A stretch of 60,231 bases of DNA from an uncultured Muribaculaceae bacterium. GTDB lineage: Bacteria > Bacteroidota > Bacteroidia > Bacteroidales > Muribaculaceae. Position numbers and translations under genes: made by a program. The DNA lies in the NCBI GenBank assembly GCA_910584055.1, contig CAJTZS010000024.1, forward strand, positions 1 to 60,231, given 5' to 3'. Position 1 is the stretch's first letter. The number at the start of each line of letters is the position of its first letter. Positions 16,806 through 26,415 of the stretch are shown one piece after another. The notes beneath the pieces are model-generated. The model ran no database searches, was not told the origin of the DNA, and saw only the letters and a program-made list of their open reading frames with translations.

Positions 16806-19667
16806 TCAATGTCCGGGCGGCGGTCCCATTCTACGCATCCCCCCGCGACCGCCGCGACTTCCGGGTCTTTCGCCGGGAGGAGGCCCGGGGTGACCGTCAA
16901 AATTATCCATCTGCTGACGCTTCTTGCTCTTAAGCGTATTGAACGTGTAGGAAATCCCGAACATCACATAGCGGGTCAGATCGTTATAGCGGCTGTCAGT
17001 AATTGTACCGTTTGCACTGACGGATCGCGATATATTCTTCTTCTGTCCGAGAAGGTCGTATGCCCTGACACTGAGTGTGAGGCTCTTGTCGTGCAAGAAA
17101 CTATATGAAATCTGTGCATTCCAAAGCCATGACACAGAATTGAAGCCATTCGAATACCCTGTCGTCTTGTCAAAATCAAGATCTGTATTGACCTCCAATC
17201 CGAAGGGGAGATAAAGAGAGGCATCAGTGCGGAATCCATATGCATGAGTATATAAATTCTCCTGATCGGGAAGAGAGTTGGTTGCCATATTGAAGGAATA
17301 CGTCGGATTTACTGACATCTGGAACACGTCGCAAGTGAAAGTCATGCCTAAATTCGGGGATAATCTCAAATTCCCTGAACGGTTGAAGTCTCCATTGATA
17401 TAACCGGCCATCGATGAATAACTTGCCATTGTCCGCACCGAAAAACGCCATTTTCGATTGCGGAAAGGCTGGTTGAGCATGAACATACCGGTTCCGGAAA
17501 AATTACCGTTCGCATTGGCATATGTTGTCTCCCTTTTTCCCGTCTCCGGATCTGAAACAGTCTTATTTACGATGACATTCTGGGAATACTGCAGTCGGAG
17601 CATAGCCATCAATGCCTGTTGTGATTCTTGATTATAATTGTTGAAATGAACATTAAACGATTGAGTGAACGTCGGTTTCAAGTCCGGATTACCGCGAGTG
17701 ATATGCAACGGGTCAGATTCATCCGCCACAGGTTGCAACTGTGTCAGAGAAGGAGCGGAAGTGCGCGCACGATAATCAGCACGTATCGATTTTGTCTTAC
17801 TGAACCTATAACGGAATCTCGCAAACGGGGCTACATTCCAGACCCATTGCGTAGGTATATTCCTATTTGCATTAAGAAGGTCTTCACTGGCGCTGCTTGA
17901 CGGAGAGAATACCAGACCCGCCTCCAAATTATATTTGCTGTTAATCTTCTTATAACCCAACTGTAGTTCCTGTGTTCCGAATTTATTACGGAAACGGTTG
18001 GAAAGATCCGTATCAAATATGGCATATTCAGGAAGAGTGGAAAAGTCAACCGGCGTAAAACCTGTCATATCTTCCGGGAGGGGAACATTATAAGTATCTT
18101 TGTCTGCATTATTGAACCTATATTGGAAGCGGTAAGCTACCTGCAGGAAATTTCCCCGTTTCACGTCGCCCAACGGTTCCGTCCAGGTAAGGCGTGCACC
18201 GACAGAATTGTTCCACTGATGGTTATCAAGAAACCGATATAGTTTGTCATCACTGTCCTCTGTATCCGAAGTCAGATAGTATTCGATGTCACTCCAGGTA
18301 GTGGAATGCTGTTTGGTGTCGGAGAACTCATAACTCGCCTGCACACTGAATGATCGCCCCGGTTTTGAAGGGAAATTATGATTGAAGATCAGTCGGCCGG
18401 AAGCATTATAACTTGTGCCGTGATTGAATCTCTTGCTGATATCGCTATTTATAAGGTCTCCTCCGAAACCATTGTTATACATGTAACTCTCACCCCATGA
18501 TTGTGTATTTCGGTTATTGAAACTGAATTGAGGTCTGAAATCAAGAGTGTTATTGGGATCAATCTTCCACTCCATGCGGAAATCCGCCCTCAGGTTATGT
18601 CCCTTGTCACGGGTGGAACTCGTACTGCTCTTGAACTCATTGCGGCCTGGTTGACGATATTCCGTATTCGTTGCAGACTCTGCATCGCGGTCTGTATGTG
18701 TGTAGAATATGTTTCCCCCCACACGGAATTTATCGGTTTTTCCGAGATTGAAGTTTAGCCCCAACTGCTGGGAAGCGGTGATGCCTCCGGATGATCCGAA
18801 ACTTGAAAAACGGCCTCTTCCCGAATCCATAAAACCGAGGTCATTGGTGTTGTTGGCACCTCCTACGATAGAAATCTGGTTATTGTCGGTAAACGTTGAA
18901 ACATTGAATTTCCCTTCATACCGCTTGTCAGTGCCGTATCCACCCTCAACGGTGCCGAACCAGCCGTTTTTCATATTCTTCTTTACGGTGAGGTTGATTA
19001 CTGTCTCCTCCTCTCCGTCATCGACACCGGTTATTCTCGCAAGATCGCTTTTGCGATCCACCACTTGAACCTTGTCAACAAGATCCGACGGAAGATTCTT
19101 GGTGGCCATCTTTGTGTCTTCACCAAAAAATTCTTTCCCGTCAACAAGGATTTTAGATACAGTCTTTCCTCCGGACGTGATCTTACCTTCGGAATCAACT
19201 TCCACACCCGGAAGCTTTTTCAAAAGATCCTCTATAGAGGCATTTGCCTGAGTCTTAAACGATCCTGCATTGAATTCAATGGTATCCTGCTTTGCCACTA
19301 CCGATGCCTTTACGGCCGTCACCACAGCATCATTCAGCGTGACAGAAGTTTCAGTCATCTTGAGCGTGCCGACATCAAGCGTGGTAGTGGTGTCCTTCAC
19401 CTCTATGATTTTACGGATATCGTCCATACCGACCATTGAGAGGTTGATGACGTAATTACCCGGATTTATCCCTTTAAAACTGAAACCGCCCTTAGCCGTG
19501 GTAATCATATACCCCTTTCTCACAGAATCAGGATACTGGATTATCTGGGTTGTAACACCTTGCAATGGTTTGGAATCGGAATCGACAACACTACCCTTCA
19601 CGACTGCGGCTACCGCAACACCTGTAAAAGCCGTTGCCAACGAAAATGCAAGCAATATTTTTCTCAT
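16806..19667 (-). CDS. Outer-membrane beta-barrel protein, TonB-receptor-like, with Gly/Pro/Arg tail
   Basis: 953 residues. Signal peptide 1-~21 (ends A-V-A-A), carboxypeptidase-regulatory-like domain (about 22-100), plug-like segment (L-L-K-K-L-P-G-V-E-V-D and K-I-L-V-D-G-K-E-F-F-G), then a large beta-barrel of the OMP_b-brl_3 type. The last predicted strand is Y-V-M-F-G-I-S-Y-T-F. About 40 residues follow, rich in Gly, Pro, Arg and Met with two G-P-P-P-G units. No SusD partner is adjacent, so a glycan-uptake role is not supported; peptide or metal substrates or an envelope-structural role are possible. It converges on the RSH gene, with 13 bases between stops and no terminator seen. Confidence 0.85.
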   Translation of the reverse strand: MRKILLAFSLATAFTGVAVAAVVKGSVVDSDSKPLQGVTTQIIQYPDSVRKGYMITTAKGGFSFKGINPGNYVINLSMVGMDDIRKIIEVKDTTTTLDVGTLKMTETSVTLNDAVVTAVKASVVAKQDTIEFNAGSFKTQANASIEDLLKKLPGVEVDSEGKITSGGKTVSKILVDGKEFFGEDTKMATKNLPSDLVDKVQVVDRKSDLARITGVDDGEEETVINLTVKKNMKNGWFGTVEGGYGTDKRYEGKFNVSTFTDNNQISIVGGANNTNDLGFMDSGRGRFSSFGSSGGITASQQLGLNFNLGKTDKFRVGGNIFYTHTDRDAESATNTEYRQPGRNEFKSSTSSTRDKGHNLRADFRMEWKIDPNNTLDFRPQFSFNNRNTQSWGESYMYNNGFGGDLINSDISKRFNHGTSYNASGRLIFNHNFPSKPGRSFSVQASYEFSDTKQHSTTWSDIEYYLTSDTEDSDDKLYRFLDNHQWNNSVGARLTWTEPLGDVKRGNFLQVAYRFQYRFNNADKDTYNVPLPEDMTGFTPVDFSTLPEYAIFDTDLSNRFRNKFGTQELQLGYKKINSKYNLEAGLVFSPSSSASEDLLNANRNIPTQWVWNVAPFARFRYRFSKTKSIRADYRARTSAPSLTQLQPVADESDPLHITRGNPDLKPTFTQSFNVHFNNYNQESQQALMAMLRLQYSQNVIVNKTVSDPETGKRETTYANANGNFSGTGMFMLNQPFRNRKWRFSVRTMASYSSMAGYINGDFNRSGNLRLSPNLGMTFTCDVFQMSVNPTYSFNMATNSLPDQENLYTHAYGFRTDASLYLPFGLEVNTDLDFDKTTGYSNGFNSVSWLWNAQISYSFLHDKSLTLSVRAYDLLGQKKNISRSVSANGTITDSRYNDLTRYVMFGISYTFNTLKSKKRQQMDNFDGHPGPPPGERPGSRGGRGGMRRMGPPPGH

Positions 19668-19950
19668 TGTCTATATAGTGGATAATATTTAGAAGTTATT
19701 TCCAACAATCTTTAAGACAATGATAATCAAAAATAGTTTAAGAAAGTGTTTAAATTTATTTTCAGAGGATTTTGAGAAGTATTTTTTGAGATGTTTTCAC
19801 AAGTTGAAGAGGGAGAAACCTTTCGGTTTTGACCGATGAAACTTGGTGAAAACAGCCAAAAAGACGAACAAAATACCTGAAAGAAACTCATTATAAATAT
19901 TTTCGTAATAAATTTAAACAGTTTCTTAGAGCACATTTGAATTTTTACAT
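19668..19950 (-). other. 283-bp intergenic region with a long imperfect hairpin
   Basis: Arms GTTTTCACAAGTT (19793-19805) and AACTTGGTGAAAAC (19840-19853) pair over 13 bp with one bulge. An inner stem AAACC/GGTTT (19816-19829) sits in the loop. A near-consensus -7 (TATTTTG on the minus strand, 19869-19875) lies just beyond, so the hairpin would form at the 5' end of a ~195-base leader for the barrel gene. It lacks a T-run, so it is a poor terminator for mutL. No convincing gene is seen here. Confidence 0.45.
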
Positions 19951-21846
19951 CTATTGGAAAAGGGAGTCGAGGCGCGATTGGTCGAGGAGACAGAAAATAC
20001 GGTTACCGTTTGGTGTGAACACCGGATCCGGAAGAGAAAAAAGTTCTGCACAGAAATGTTCCATTTCCGAAGCACTCAATTTCTCCCCCCGCCTTATCGC
20101 GGAAGATCGCGCCATCATCAACGCTGCCCGTTGTGTTATAGAAACCTCTCCCCTCCCGTCAAGGCCATAATTGGCGGAATCTTCCGTCACAGAGTCAAGT
20201 ATTCTCAGCACTATATCCTTCGGATTCCCTTTCTTGAGCATTGCAGGGAGCGCCGTAATCTGCCATGTTTCCCCCGATTCATATTCGAGCGAAAAACCGA
20301 GCCTCTTCAAATCATCTTCAATCTCCAGCAATGCCGCCCTCTGCGATTCGTCAAGGGTAATCGTCTCCGGGAACATCACCCCCTGCGACACAACCTCCAT
20401 GTTCTCCACTCTCCGGATATACTCTTCATAAAGAATTTTCACATGCGCCCGATGCTGATCTATTATCATCAACCCGTCGCGTGAAGAGGTGATGATGTAT
20501 TTTGAAGCATACTGCATGCATAAGGGTGTCACATTATCTTTCAAGTCATCGCCGAATAAAGATTCTCCGCCAGCTTCGTCAATATCGGGCTCTGGAACCA
20601 ATGTCACCTTCTGATTCTCTATCTGCATTGAATCCTGTGTATTTTCCGCTTCGGGCATACTTGTTTTGATTCTGTCAGCACCACATTTGAAATTCTCATA
20701 AAGAGACTCCCAGTTTGATGTAGAGGGCTTCCTTTCATACTCAGTCTTGAAGGGGTTATAATCCTTTGGCATATCGATCACCGGCTCTTTAGGCAACTCC
20801 CCTTCACGTAAAGGCCGCACAGGAATGGCATCCGATGTAAAATCGATAGAAGGCACTGCCGCGAACTTACCGAGCGCAGCTTTCACTGCGGCCTGCAGAA
20901 TAGGCCATATCTGCTGCTCATATTCGAATTTTATCTCATCCTTGGTAGGACTCCGGTTAACATCCACACTTTGTGGATCTACAGTAAACTTCAAGAAATA
21001 ACATGGTTGCGTGTCCGGGGCAATCAATGAGTCATAACACCCGATGACAGCCTTATGAAAATAAGGATGACGCATGTTGCGTCCGTTCGCTATTAGGAAC
21101 TGCAATGGATTCCTGCGGCGTGCATATTCAGGACGCGACACATATCCTTCAATCTTCACCAATGAGGTCTCGACGCTTATGGGCAAAAGTTGGTTATCAA
21201 GACTTGATTTCCAAAGATCTATAATCCTCTGCTTGAATGAGCCGGCACGCAGGTCCAGAGTGCGGTTACCGGTGTCGAGCCCAAGACGGATATGATTGTT
21301 TACAAGAGCCATCCTTTCAAATTCCCGGATAATATTGGAAAGCTCTACATTATCGCTTTTAAGAAACTTCCGGCGCGCGGGCACATTGAAAAACAGTTTC
21401 TTCACTGTTATAACTGTTCCTTTCTCACATACACATGGCTCCTGACTTTCCACCTTACTGCCGGCAATCACCAAATGTGTGCCGAGCTTATCACCTTCCC
21501 TACGGGTCTTGACATCTACTTCAGCTATGGCGCATATTGAAGGGAGGGCTTCGCCTCGGAATCCCATTGTGTGAAGGGTAAAAAGATCTTCCGCATTACG
21601 GATTTTTGATGTGGCATGTCGTTCAAACGCCATACGTGCATCTGTCTCAGACATTCCTGAACCATTGTCAATTACCTGAATCATCGTTTTTCCGGCATCC
21701 TTGACCACGATACGGATATCTGTGGCACCTGCGTCAACTGCATTCTCCACCAACTCCTTTATGGCCGACGAGGGCCGCTGTATCACCTCACCAGCCGCTA
21801 TCTGGTTTGCCACGGAATCCGGCAACAGTCTGATCACATCTGTCAT
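19951..21846 (-). CDS. mutL: DNA mismatch repair protein MutL
   Basis: GHKL ATPase that links mismatch recognition by MutS to strand removal. The 631-residue product shows I-A-A-G-E-V-I-Q-R-P, E-L-V-E-N-A-V-D-A-G-A, D-N-G-S-G-M and H-T-M-G-F-R-G-E-A-L (ATP-binding motifs, about 10-100). The C-terminal domain has D-Q-H-R-A-H-V-K-I-L-Y-E where endonuclease MutLs have DQHA(x)2E(x)4E, and F-T-P-N-G-N-R where they have C-P-H-G-R-P, so the metal-dependent nicking site looks lost. ATG 21846 gives M-T-D-V-I-R-L-L-P. Last gene of the envelope operon, 10 bp after the OstA-like gene. Confidence 0.95.
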   Translation of the reverse strand: MTDVIRLLPDSVANQIAAGEVIQRPSSAIKELVENAVDAGATDIRIVVKDAGKTMIQVIDNGSGMSETDARMAFERHATSKIRNAEDLFTLHTMGFRGEALPSICAIAEVDVKTRREGDKLGTHLVIAGSKVESQEPCVCEKGTVITVKKLFFNVPARRKFLKSDNVELSNIIREFERMALVNNHIRLGLDTGNRTLDLRAGSFKQRIIDLWKSSLDNQLLPISVETSLVKIEGYVSRPEYARRRNPLQFLIANGRNMRHPYFHKAVIGCYDSLIAPDTQPCYFLKFTVDPQSVDVNRSPTKDEIKFEYEQQIWPILQAAVKAALGKFAAVPSIDFTSDAIPVRPLREGELPKEPVIDMPKDYNPFKTEYERKPSTSNWESLYENFKCGADRIKTSMPEAENTQDSMQIENQKVTLVPEPDIDEAGGESLFGDDLKDNVTPLCMQYASKYIITSSRDGLMIIDQHRAHVKILYEEYIRRVENMEVVSQGVMFPETITLDESQRAALLEIEDDLKRLGFSLEYESGETWQITALPAMLKKGNPKDIVLRILDSVTEDSANYGLDGRGEVSITQRAALMMARSSAIRRGEKLSASEMEHFCAELFSLPDPVFTPNGNRIFCLLDQSRLDSLFQ

Positions 21847-21856
21847 AAGCAACTCG

Positions 21857-24034
21857 CTATTGTGGACTCTGCATCTTCATTTTAGATGCAGGAGTGTCAT
21901 CCTTAAAATAATTGTCAAGTTCTTCCGGCACTTCTCCGAGTTCATCCATCCATTTCCATCGGTCGCCATACCATTCCCGTTTCGGTCTCAATGGTTCGAA
22001 CCATTGGAATCCGGGGAGATACTGCTGCGCGCGTTTAACGAGAAACAGAGGATAAAGCGTCCCTGTGGTTTCAGGCCAGAATTTCAGTTTGTCGAGCGTG
22101 CGGTCTTTCATATCTATGGTCAGGAAAGAACTCTCCACATTCACAAGCTTGTTATATGTGGAGTCATTCTCCATCGGAAGGAATATTGTCTCGACATTCC
22201 CCTCCACCTCAAGACGACGCAATTCATCGTTTTCAAAATAGGCCGTCATCTTCTTTCCTGAAAGCTGATTATAGAAATCTTCATCTATATATTCAGCCAT
22301 AAAACCTTTTTCCGGTAAATCAGCCCTGTCTACCGTTGAATCATTGAAATGAACATTGATTTTATCTCCATACACCTGCTTCTGATCGCTCCATACAATC
22401 GGTTTACGGATAAGATACAGCATTGAGTCATACTCTTGATATATCATGGTGTCGGCAACGCCCTGCATATCCTGGCGGAAAAAACGGGCGCGTCCTATTG
22501 CCCTTGCAACATGATAATCTTTCGGCACCATATATGTCGAATCGCGTCCGAGCTTATCAAGTCGCGGACCGGCAGGAATCAATGCAACAGAATCAGATTC
22601 AACTAAAATATCGCTTCCCCCTTCTGTTTTAGTCACCGTGTCTGCCATAGTTTCAACCGATGCCAAAACAGGCTTATTTGCCTCCTGTGCCGGTTTCGAC
22701 ACCTTTCCCTGTTCTTTCTTCAGGTCTTCAAGCTGCTTAAAGAAAACTTCACTGAAACCGAGAAGTTTTGCCGCATGCCCGGGTTTGTTGAAGTTTGCAG
22801 GAATACGCAGCATTTCTATATCCATATCGTCTGCAATCTCCTCCGGAGAAGTATACTTCTTCAGACGCGCCCGCGTCTCTGCACTCAGTGCTTTGGCAAG
22901 GCTGTCGGGCCATACGTACTCCACACGTATTGATGTAAGTATCGTATCTGCACGCAAAAACAATGTATCCTTTTGAGAATACTCCATCAATAACGGATAT
23001 TCAGTGGAATAAGCACGCCTTAATGAGTCGTTGTATTCTCCGTAGCCACCTATCAATGTCATTTTGCGGGCCGTGTCTGTAAGCACCATTGGCTGAGGAT
23101 TCTTCGCATAGTCTCGGAACATGTAGGCCCTACTGAGACGGGTGGCTTTATCGTAGATAATGGAATCTCCCTCAAGTGTCACAACATTCATCGAACTGTC
23201 TCGATGCAGAATTGTTGAACGCGCAGTCAAAATCGCATTGTCTGTCTGGGTGTTATAGCGACCAGCCGTTGTCAGGATAGTGTCATTCGCCCCCTCTATC
23301 CTTGTTTCTGTATCGATTGTCGCGATGTGTGTGCCGGTATTATAATCAAGTTCTTCCGTATACATTTTGTATCCATCCTTGGTATTGACCAACACCACAT
23401 CATCCTCAAATCTGGCAAGCTTAGTGGCAGGCGAGTATTCACCGTATGTGGAGGTCAGGACATTTATATCATCCTGCAGTTTCCCGCCGCGTGTATACCA
23501 CCCTATCTCAATATTCATATCATAATCGAGACTGTCGGTGGTGAGTGTCACTTTGGGATCCTTCAGCGTGACATCCGGACGCGATGGACCGGCAGTCAGA
23601 ATCGCCTTCCTCGCACCTCCGTCATAGAAAAGCTTGTCTGCATAGACGAACAAAGTGTCTCCCTGCCGCATTTCCACATGACCGAAAGCATCGAGTGAAT
23701 TTCGCTCCGGAAAATAATAGGCGGAATCGCAATACATCCACATACCTCCCTGACGGAACACGACACTGCCTTTCACAATCTGTTTTTCTTCATAATCCAT
23801 CGGAGGACGGAAAAGCGAATCTGCATTCTCCAAAAACACCTTATCCTCCTGATAGCGGTTTGCATCCGGAATAGTTGGTTTTATCGGCTGTGTCGGCGCA
23901 GGTCGGTTGAAAGACTCCTTCTTCTCCTCTTTTTTACGCTGCTGGGCATAGAGGGAGTCCATAACAGAGATTCCTCCCGACAGCATAATAGCCGCCAGGA
24001 GAAACACTATAAGTTTTGGAGTCTTAGATAACAT
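21857..24034 (-). CDS. OstA/LptA-like LPS-export family protein
   Basis: 725 residues. An N-terminal hydrophobic segment (about 7-30) looks like a signal peptide or anchor, then a charged linker, then repeated LptA/OstA-type beta-jellyroll strands (for example G-S-V-V-F-R-Q-G-G-M-W-M-Y-C-D-S-A and A-F-G-H-V-E-M-R-Q-G-D-T-L). It resembles the OstA_2-containing proteins of Bacteroidetes and is far larger than E. coli LptA (~185). Likely role: periplasmic bridge or partner in lipopolysaccharide transport. Its ATG overlaps the SurA-like stop (TGATG). A long acidic/Asp-rich region in the middle is of unknown function. Confidence 0.75.
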   Translation of the reverse strand: MLSKTPKLIVFLLAAIMLSGGISVMDSLYAQQRKKEEKKESFNRPAPTQPIKPTIPDANRYQEDKVFLENADSLFRPPMDYEEKQIVKGSVVFRQGGMWMYCDSAYYFPERNSLDAFGHVEMRQGDTLFVYADKLFYDGGARKAILTAGPSRPDVTLKDPKVTLTTDSLDYDMNIEIGWYTRGGKLQDDINVLTSTYGEYSPATKLARFEDDVVLVNTKDGYKMYTEELDYNTGTHIATIDTETRIEGANDTILTTAGRYNTQTDNAILTARSTILHRDSSMNVVTLEGDSIIYDKATRLSRAYMFRDYAKNPQPMVLTDTARKMTLIGGYGEYNDSLRRAYSTEYPLLMEYSQKDTLFLRADTILTSIRVEYVWPDSLAKALSAETRARLKKYTSPEEIADDMDIEMLRIPANFNKPGHAAKLLGFSEVFFKQLEDLKKEQGKVSKPAQEANKPVLASVETMADTVTKTEGGSDILVESDSVALIPAGPRLDKLGRDSTYMVPKDYHVARAIGRARFFRQDMQGVADTMIYQEYDSMLYLIRKPIVWSDQKQVYGDKINVHFNDSTVDRADLPEKGFMAEYIDEDFYNQLSGKKMTAYFENDELRRLEVEGNVETIFLPMENDSTYNKLVNVESSFLTIDMKDRTLDKLKFWPETTGTLYPLFLVKRAQQYLPGFQWFEPLRPKREWYGDRWKWMDELGEVPEELDNYFKDDTPASKMKMQSPQ

Positions 24035-25389
24035 CACTTAATCCACCCGTCATATTGGAAATCACAATTCTGCCACCCGTCTGCAATCTTTACGTATGTG
24101 TCTTTGATTTTCTTCTCGACCCACTCTTTCAGAATCTCATTCTTGTGCTGAGCCTCATACATCTGCTTTATCATGTTATAGTCGTCGGAAAGATTGGCTT
24201 TGTGACCGGGCACACGGTTGGTGAGCTTTACAATCGCAACAATATCTTTGTTCCTTTTTGTATCTTTCATGATGAAAGCTTCAGAGATGTCTCCAGGCTG
24301 CATTAGTTCTATCCGGCGTGCAACCTCCGGCGGAAGATCCTGCATCTCGAAGCGGGGACTTCCCGACATCTGGTTGACCATGATACCTTTGTTGTTCTTT
24401 GTGTCTTTATCCTGCGACACAAACCTGGCAGCCTCTTCAAACGGAAATTTCCCGGCTACAATCTCTTTGCGAAGTGAGTCGAGACGCACGGTAGCTTCCT
24501 TAAGGTCCTTCTCGCTTACTTTAGGGGTAAGAATGATATGACGCACATTCACCTGATCCCCTCGCTTGTCGATTAACTGAATTATATGATATCCATATTC
24601 CGTTTCCACTATTCTTGACACCTTTTTGGGGTCGTTGAGGTTGAAAGCCACGTTGGCAAATTCAGGAACCCACGCAGAACGGGGCTGATAGCCAAGCTCT
24701 CCACCCTGCATTGCAGAGCCGTCTTCGCTATACATGATCGCAAGGGTCGAAAACTCTGATTCTCCCCTGTTCACGCGGTCTGCATAATCACGCAGCCTGG
24801 CTTTGACATCCTCGATTTCCTGAGCCGGAATTACCGGATTAATAGAAATTATCTGAGCCTCCACCTGCATCGGCACATACGGTATCGAATCCTCGGCAAG
24901 TGTAGAAAAATACTTTCTCACATCGTTAGGAGTGGCTTTGACATCTTTTGTAAGGTTGTTTTGCACCTGTTCGATTATATAATTATTGCGCATCATCTCG
25001 AGCAACTGCTCGCGCAACTGGGCAAACGGCTTGCGGAAATATTCCTCAACCTTCTCGCGTGAACCGAGTCCATTGATAAAATCGCCCATACGCTTGTCAA
25101 CAGAACTCTGCACCTGCCCCTCGGGAGCTTCTACCGTATCTATTTTTGCCTGATGAAGATAAAGTTTTTCTACGGCTATTCTTTCGGGTATGACACAATA
25201 TGGATCGCCTACGATCGGAGTCCTTTCAGATCTCATCTGCGCATACTGGTCTTCTATTTCTGAGCGGAAAATAGGCTCGTCCCCCACGATCCATGCAACC
25301 TCATCCACTACATTGCGTTTTACAGGAGCCGCAATGGCACATAATGCCACACACGCAGCTGCCGGTATCATTACATTTCTTAATTTCAT
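24034..25389 (-). CDS. SurA-like periplasmic peptidyl-prolyl isomerase/chaperone
   Basis: 451 residues with a signal peptide (1-~20), a SurA N-terminal-like helical domain (D-E-V-A-W-I-V-G-D-E-P-I-F-R-S-E-I), and two parvulin (PpiC) domains. The first carries Y-S-E-D-G-S-A-M-Q-G-G-E-L-G-Y; the second begins V-R-H-I-I-L-T-P-K. Expected role: folding and escort of outer-membrane barrel proteins. Start overlaps the preceding lipoprotein stop by 4 bp. Confidence 0.88.
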   Translation of the reverse strand: MKLRNVMIPAAACVALCAIAAPVKRNVVDEVAWIVGDEPIFRSEIEDQYAQMRSERTPIVGDPYCVIPERIAVEKLYLHQAKIDTVEAPEGQVQSSVDKRMGDFINGLGSREKVEEYFRKPFAQLREQLLEMMRNNYIIEQVQNNLTKDVKATPNDVRKYFSTLAEDSIPYVPMQVEAQIISINPVIPAQEIEDVKARLRDYADRVNRGESEFSTLAIMYSEDGSAMQGGELGYQPRSAWVPEFANVAFNLNDPKKVSRIVETEYGYHIIQLIDKRGDQVNVRHIILTPKVSEKDLKEATVRLDSLRKEIVAGKFPFEEAARFVSQDKDTKNNKGIMVNQMSGSPRFEMQDLPPEVARRIELMQPGDISEAFIMKDTKRNKDIVAIVKLTNRVPGHKANLSDDYNMIKQMYEAQHKNEILKEWVEKKIKDTYVKIADGWQNCDFQYDGWIK

Positions 25390-26324
25390 ATCTTAGGTTG
25401 TTTTTTATTCTTGTCACTATTGGCAGGGATAGAGATTGTCATCCTGCGTTTAACCGGATCATAAAGTCCGGGCTTCAATCTCCCGTCTTCAATACCTTTT
25501 GCATAAAGCGATGTCAACAGTCTGACCCGATAATCGCTCTTCCGCTCCCGGTCGATCATATCCGCGATTCGTGAAGAGGCATACTCATATGGCATCACGC
25601 TCCCGGTCGGAAGGTAGTCGAAAATGTGAAGTATATATGTGGAGCCACCGTAACTTGTCTCAAAGTCTTTCGTAGAACCGAGGAAGGCATCGGCATCATA
25701 AAACCTGTAAGGAATCTGCTCCGCCATATCATTCCAGTCAATCCAGTTATCTTTGAAATATTCATATTGAGAAGCCTGGCGCAATCCATATTTCTCGATA
25801 TTATCTATAGATGCTGGCGTTGCAGAAGCCATCCAGCGCCTTATGTCTCCCAACCGTTCCTCCGAATCCGAAATTTTAAGATAAATACCCTTTATAATCG
25901 GAGCGTCAAGTTTCATCTCTTCTCCATGGGCAGCATAATACATCTTCACACTCTGCTCCGACACTGTAGGAGACTCCTCCTGCTTCGACCGAAGATATCG
26001 CTCTATAATCAGGCCGTTACGATAATCTTCCGCCATACGGTTGATTTTTTCAAGGTCAGCAACATTTTCTGAAGCTACATCTGTCAACATCATAGTGCGC
26101 ACCCAACGCTCTACCAGTGAATTGAACATCTCTGTGCTGTCTTCCTCCGAAAGGCCGGAAGGAATTCTCGACACGATGTCGCGCACTGTTAGGGCGGAAT
26201 CCCCGACTTCGACAAGTATCTCCTCCTGGGCCGCAGTCTCACCTTCAGGCGAACCGCAACCTGCAGGCAGCAATACCGCTGCTAATCCGAGGATAACGCT
26301 TATGGAAAGTTCAGGTTTACGCAT
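25386..26324 (-). CDS. SurA/PpiC-neighbourhood lipoprotein
   Basis: 312 residues. Lipobox L-L-P-A-G-C at about 18-23 predicts a lipoprotein. The following region (I-L-V-E-V-G-D-S-A-L-T-V-R-D-I) resembles the start of SurA/PpiC N-terminal domains, but no parvulin catalytic domain is visible. It opens a four-gene operon (this gene, surA-like, ostA-like, mutL). A non-catalytic chaperone role is an inference from context. A minus-strand TAAATTTG promoter element lies at 26334-26341. Confidence 0.75.
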   Translation of the reverse strand: MRKPELSISVILGLAAVLLPAGCGSPEGETAAQEEILVEVGDSALTVRDIVSRIPSGLSEEDSTEMFNSLVERWVRTMMLTDVASENVADLEKINRMAEDYRNGLIIERYLRSKQEESPTVSEQSVKMYYAAHGEEMKLDAPIIKGIYLKISDSEERLGDIRRWMASATPASIDNIEKYGLRQASQYEYFKDNWIDWNDMAEQIPYRFYDADAFLGSTKDFETSYGGSTYILHIFDYLPTGSVMPYEYASSRIADMIDRERKSDYRVRLLTSLYAKGIEDGRLKPGLYDPVKRRMTISIPANSDKNKKQPKI

Positions 26325-26333
26325 AATATGTTA

Positions 26334-26341
26334 CAAATTTA
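26334..26341 (-). promoter_or_regulatory. -7 element of the lipoprotein-surA-ostA-mutL operon
   Basis: TAAATTTG on the minus strand, 10 bases before the ATG at 26324, giving a very short leader. Confidence 0.5.
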
Positions 26342-26357
26342 AGCAAATTTCCACTAA

Positions 26358-26394
26358 TAAAAAAGAAGCTGAGTCAAGAATAAGACCCAGCTTC
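26358..26394 (-). terminator. Terminator after the PpiC-type foldase gene
   Basis: 11-bp stem GAAGCTGAGTC (26365-26375) / GACCCAGCTTC (26384-26394) with one mismatch or wobble, followed on the minus strand by TTTTTTAT. It separates the foldase gene from the operon that follows. Confidence 0.75.
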
Positions 26395-26415
26395 CTTTGT
26401 AAAGATATTTTTATT

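Noticed and set aside
16806..16930. Gly/Pro-rich segment as a frameshift artefact
   Set aside because: The frame stays open to a clean stop and the G-P-P-P-G pattern repeats, so it is probably genuine protein sequence.
19727..19936. 69-residue minus-strand open frame between the barrel gene and mutL
   Set aside because: Low-complexity Phe/Ser/Lys composition, no homologue I recognise, and it overlaps the hairpin and promoter-like element.
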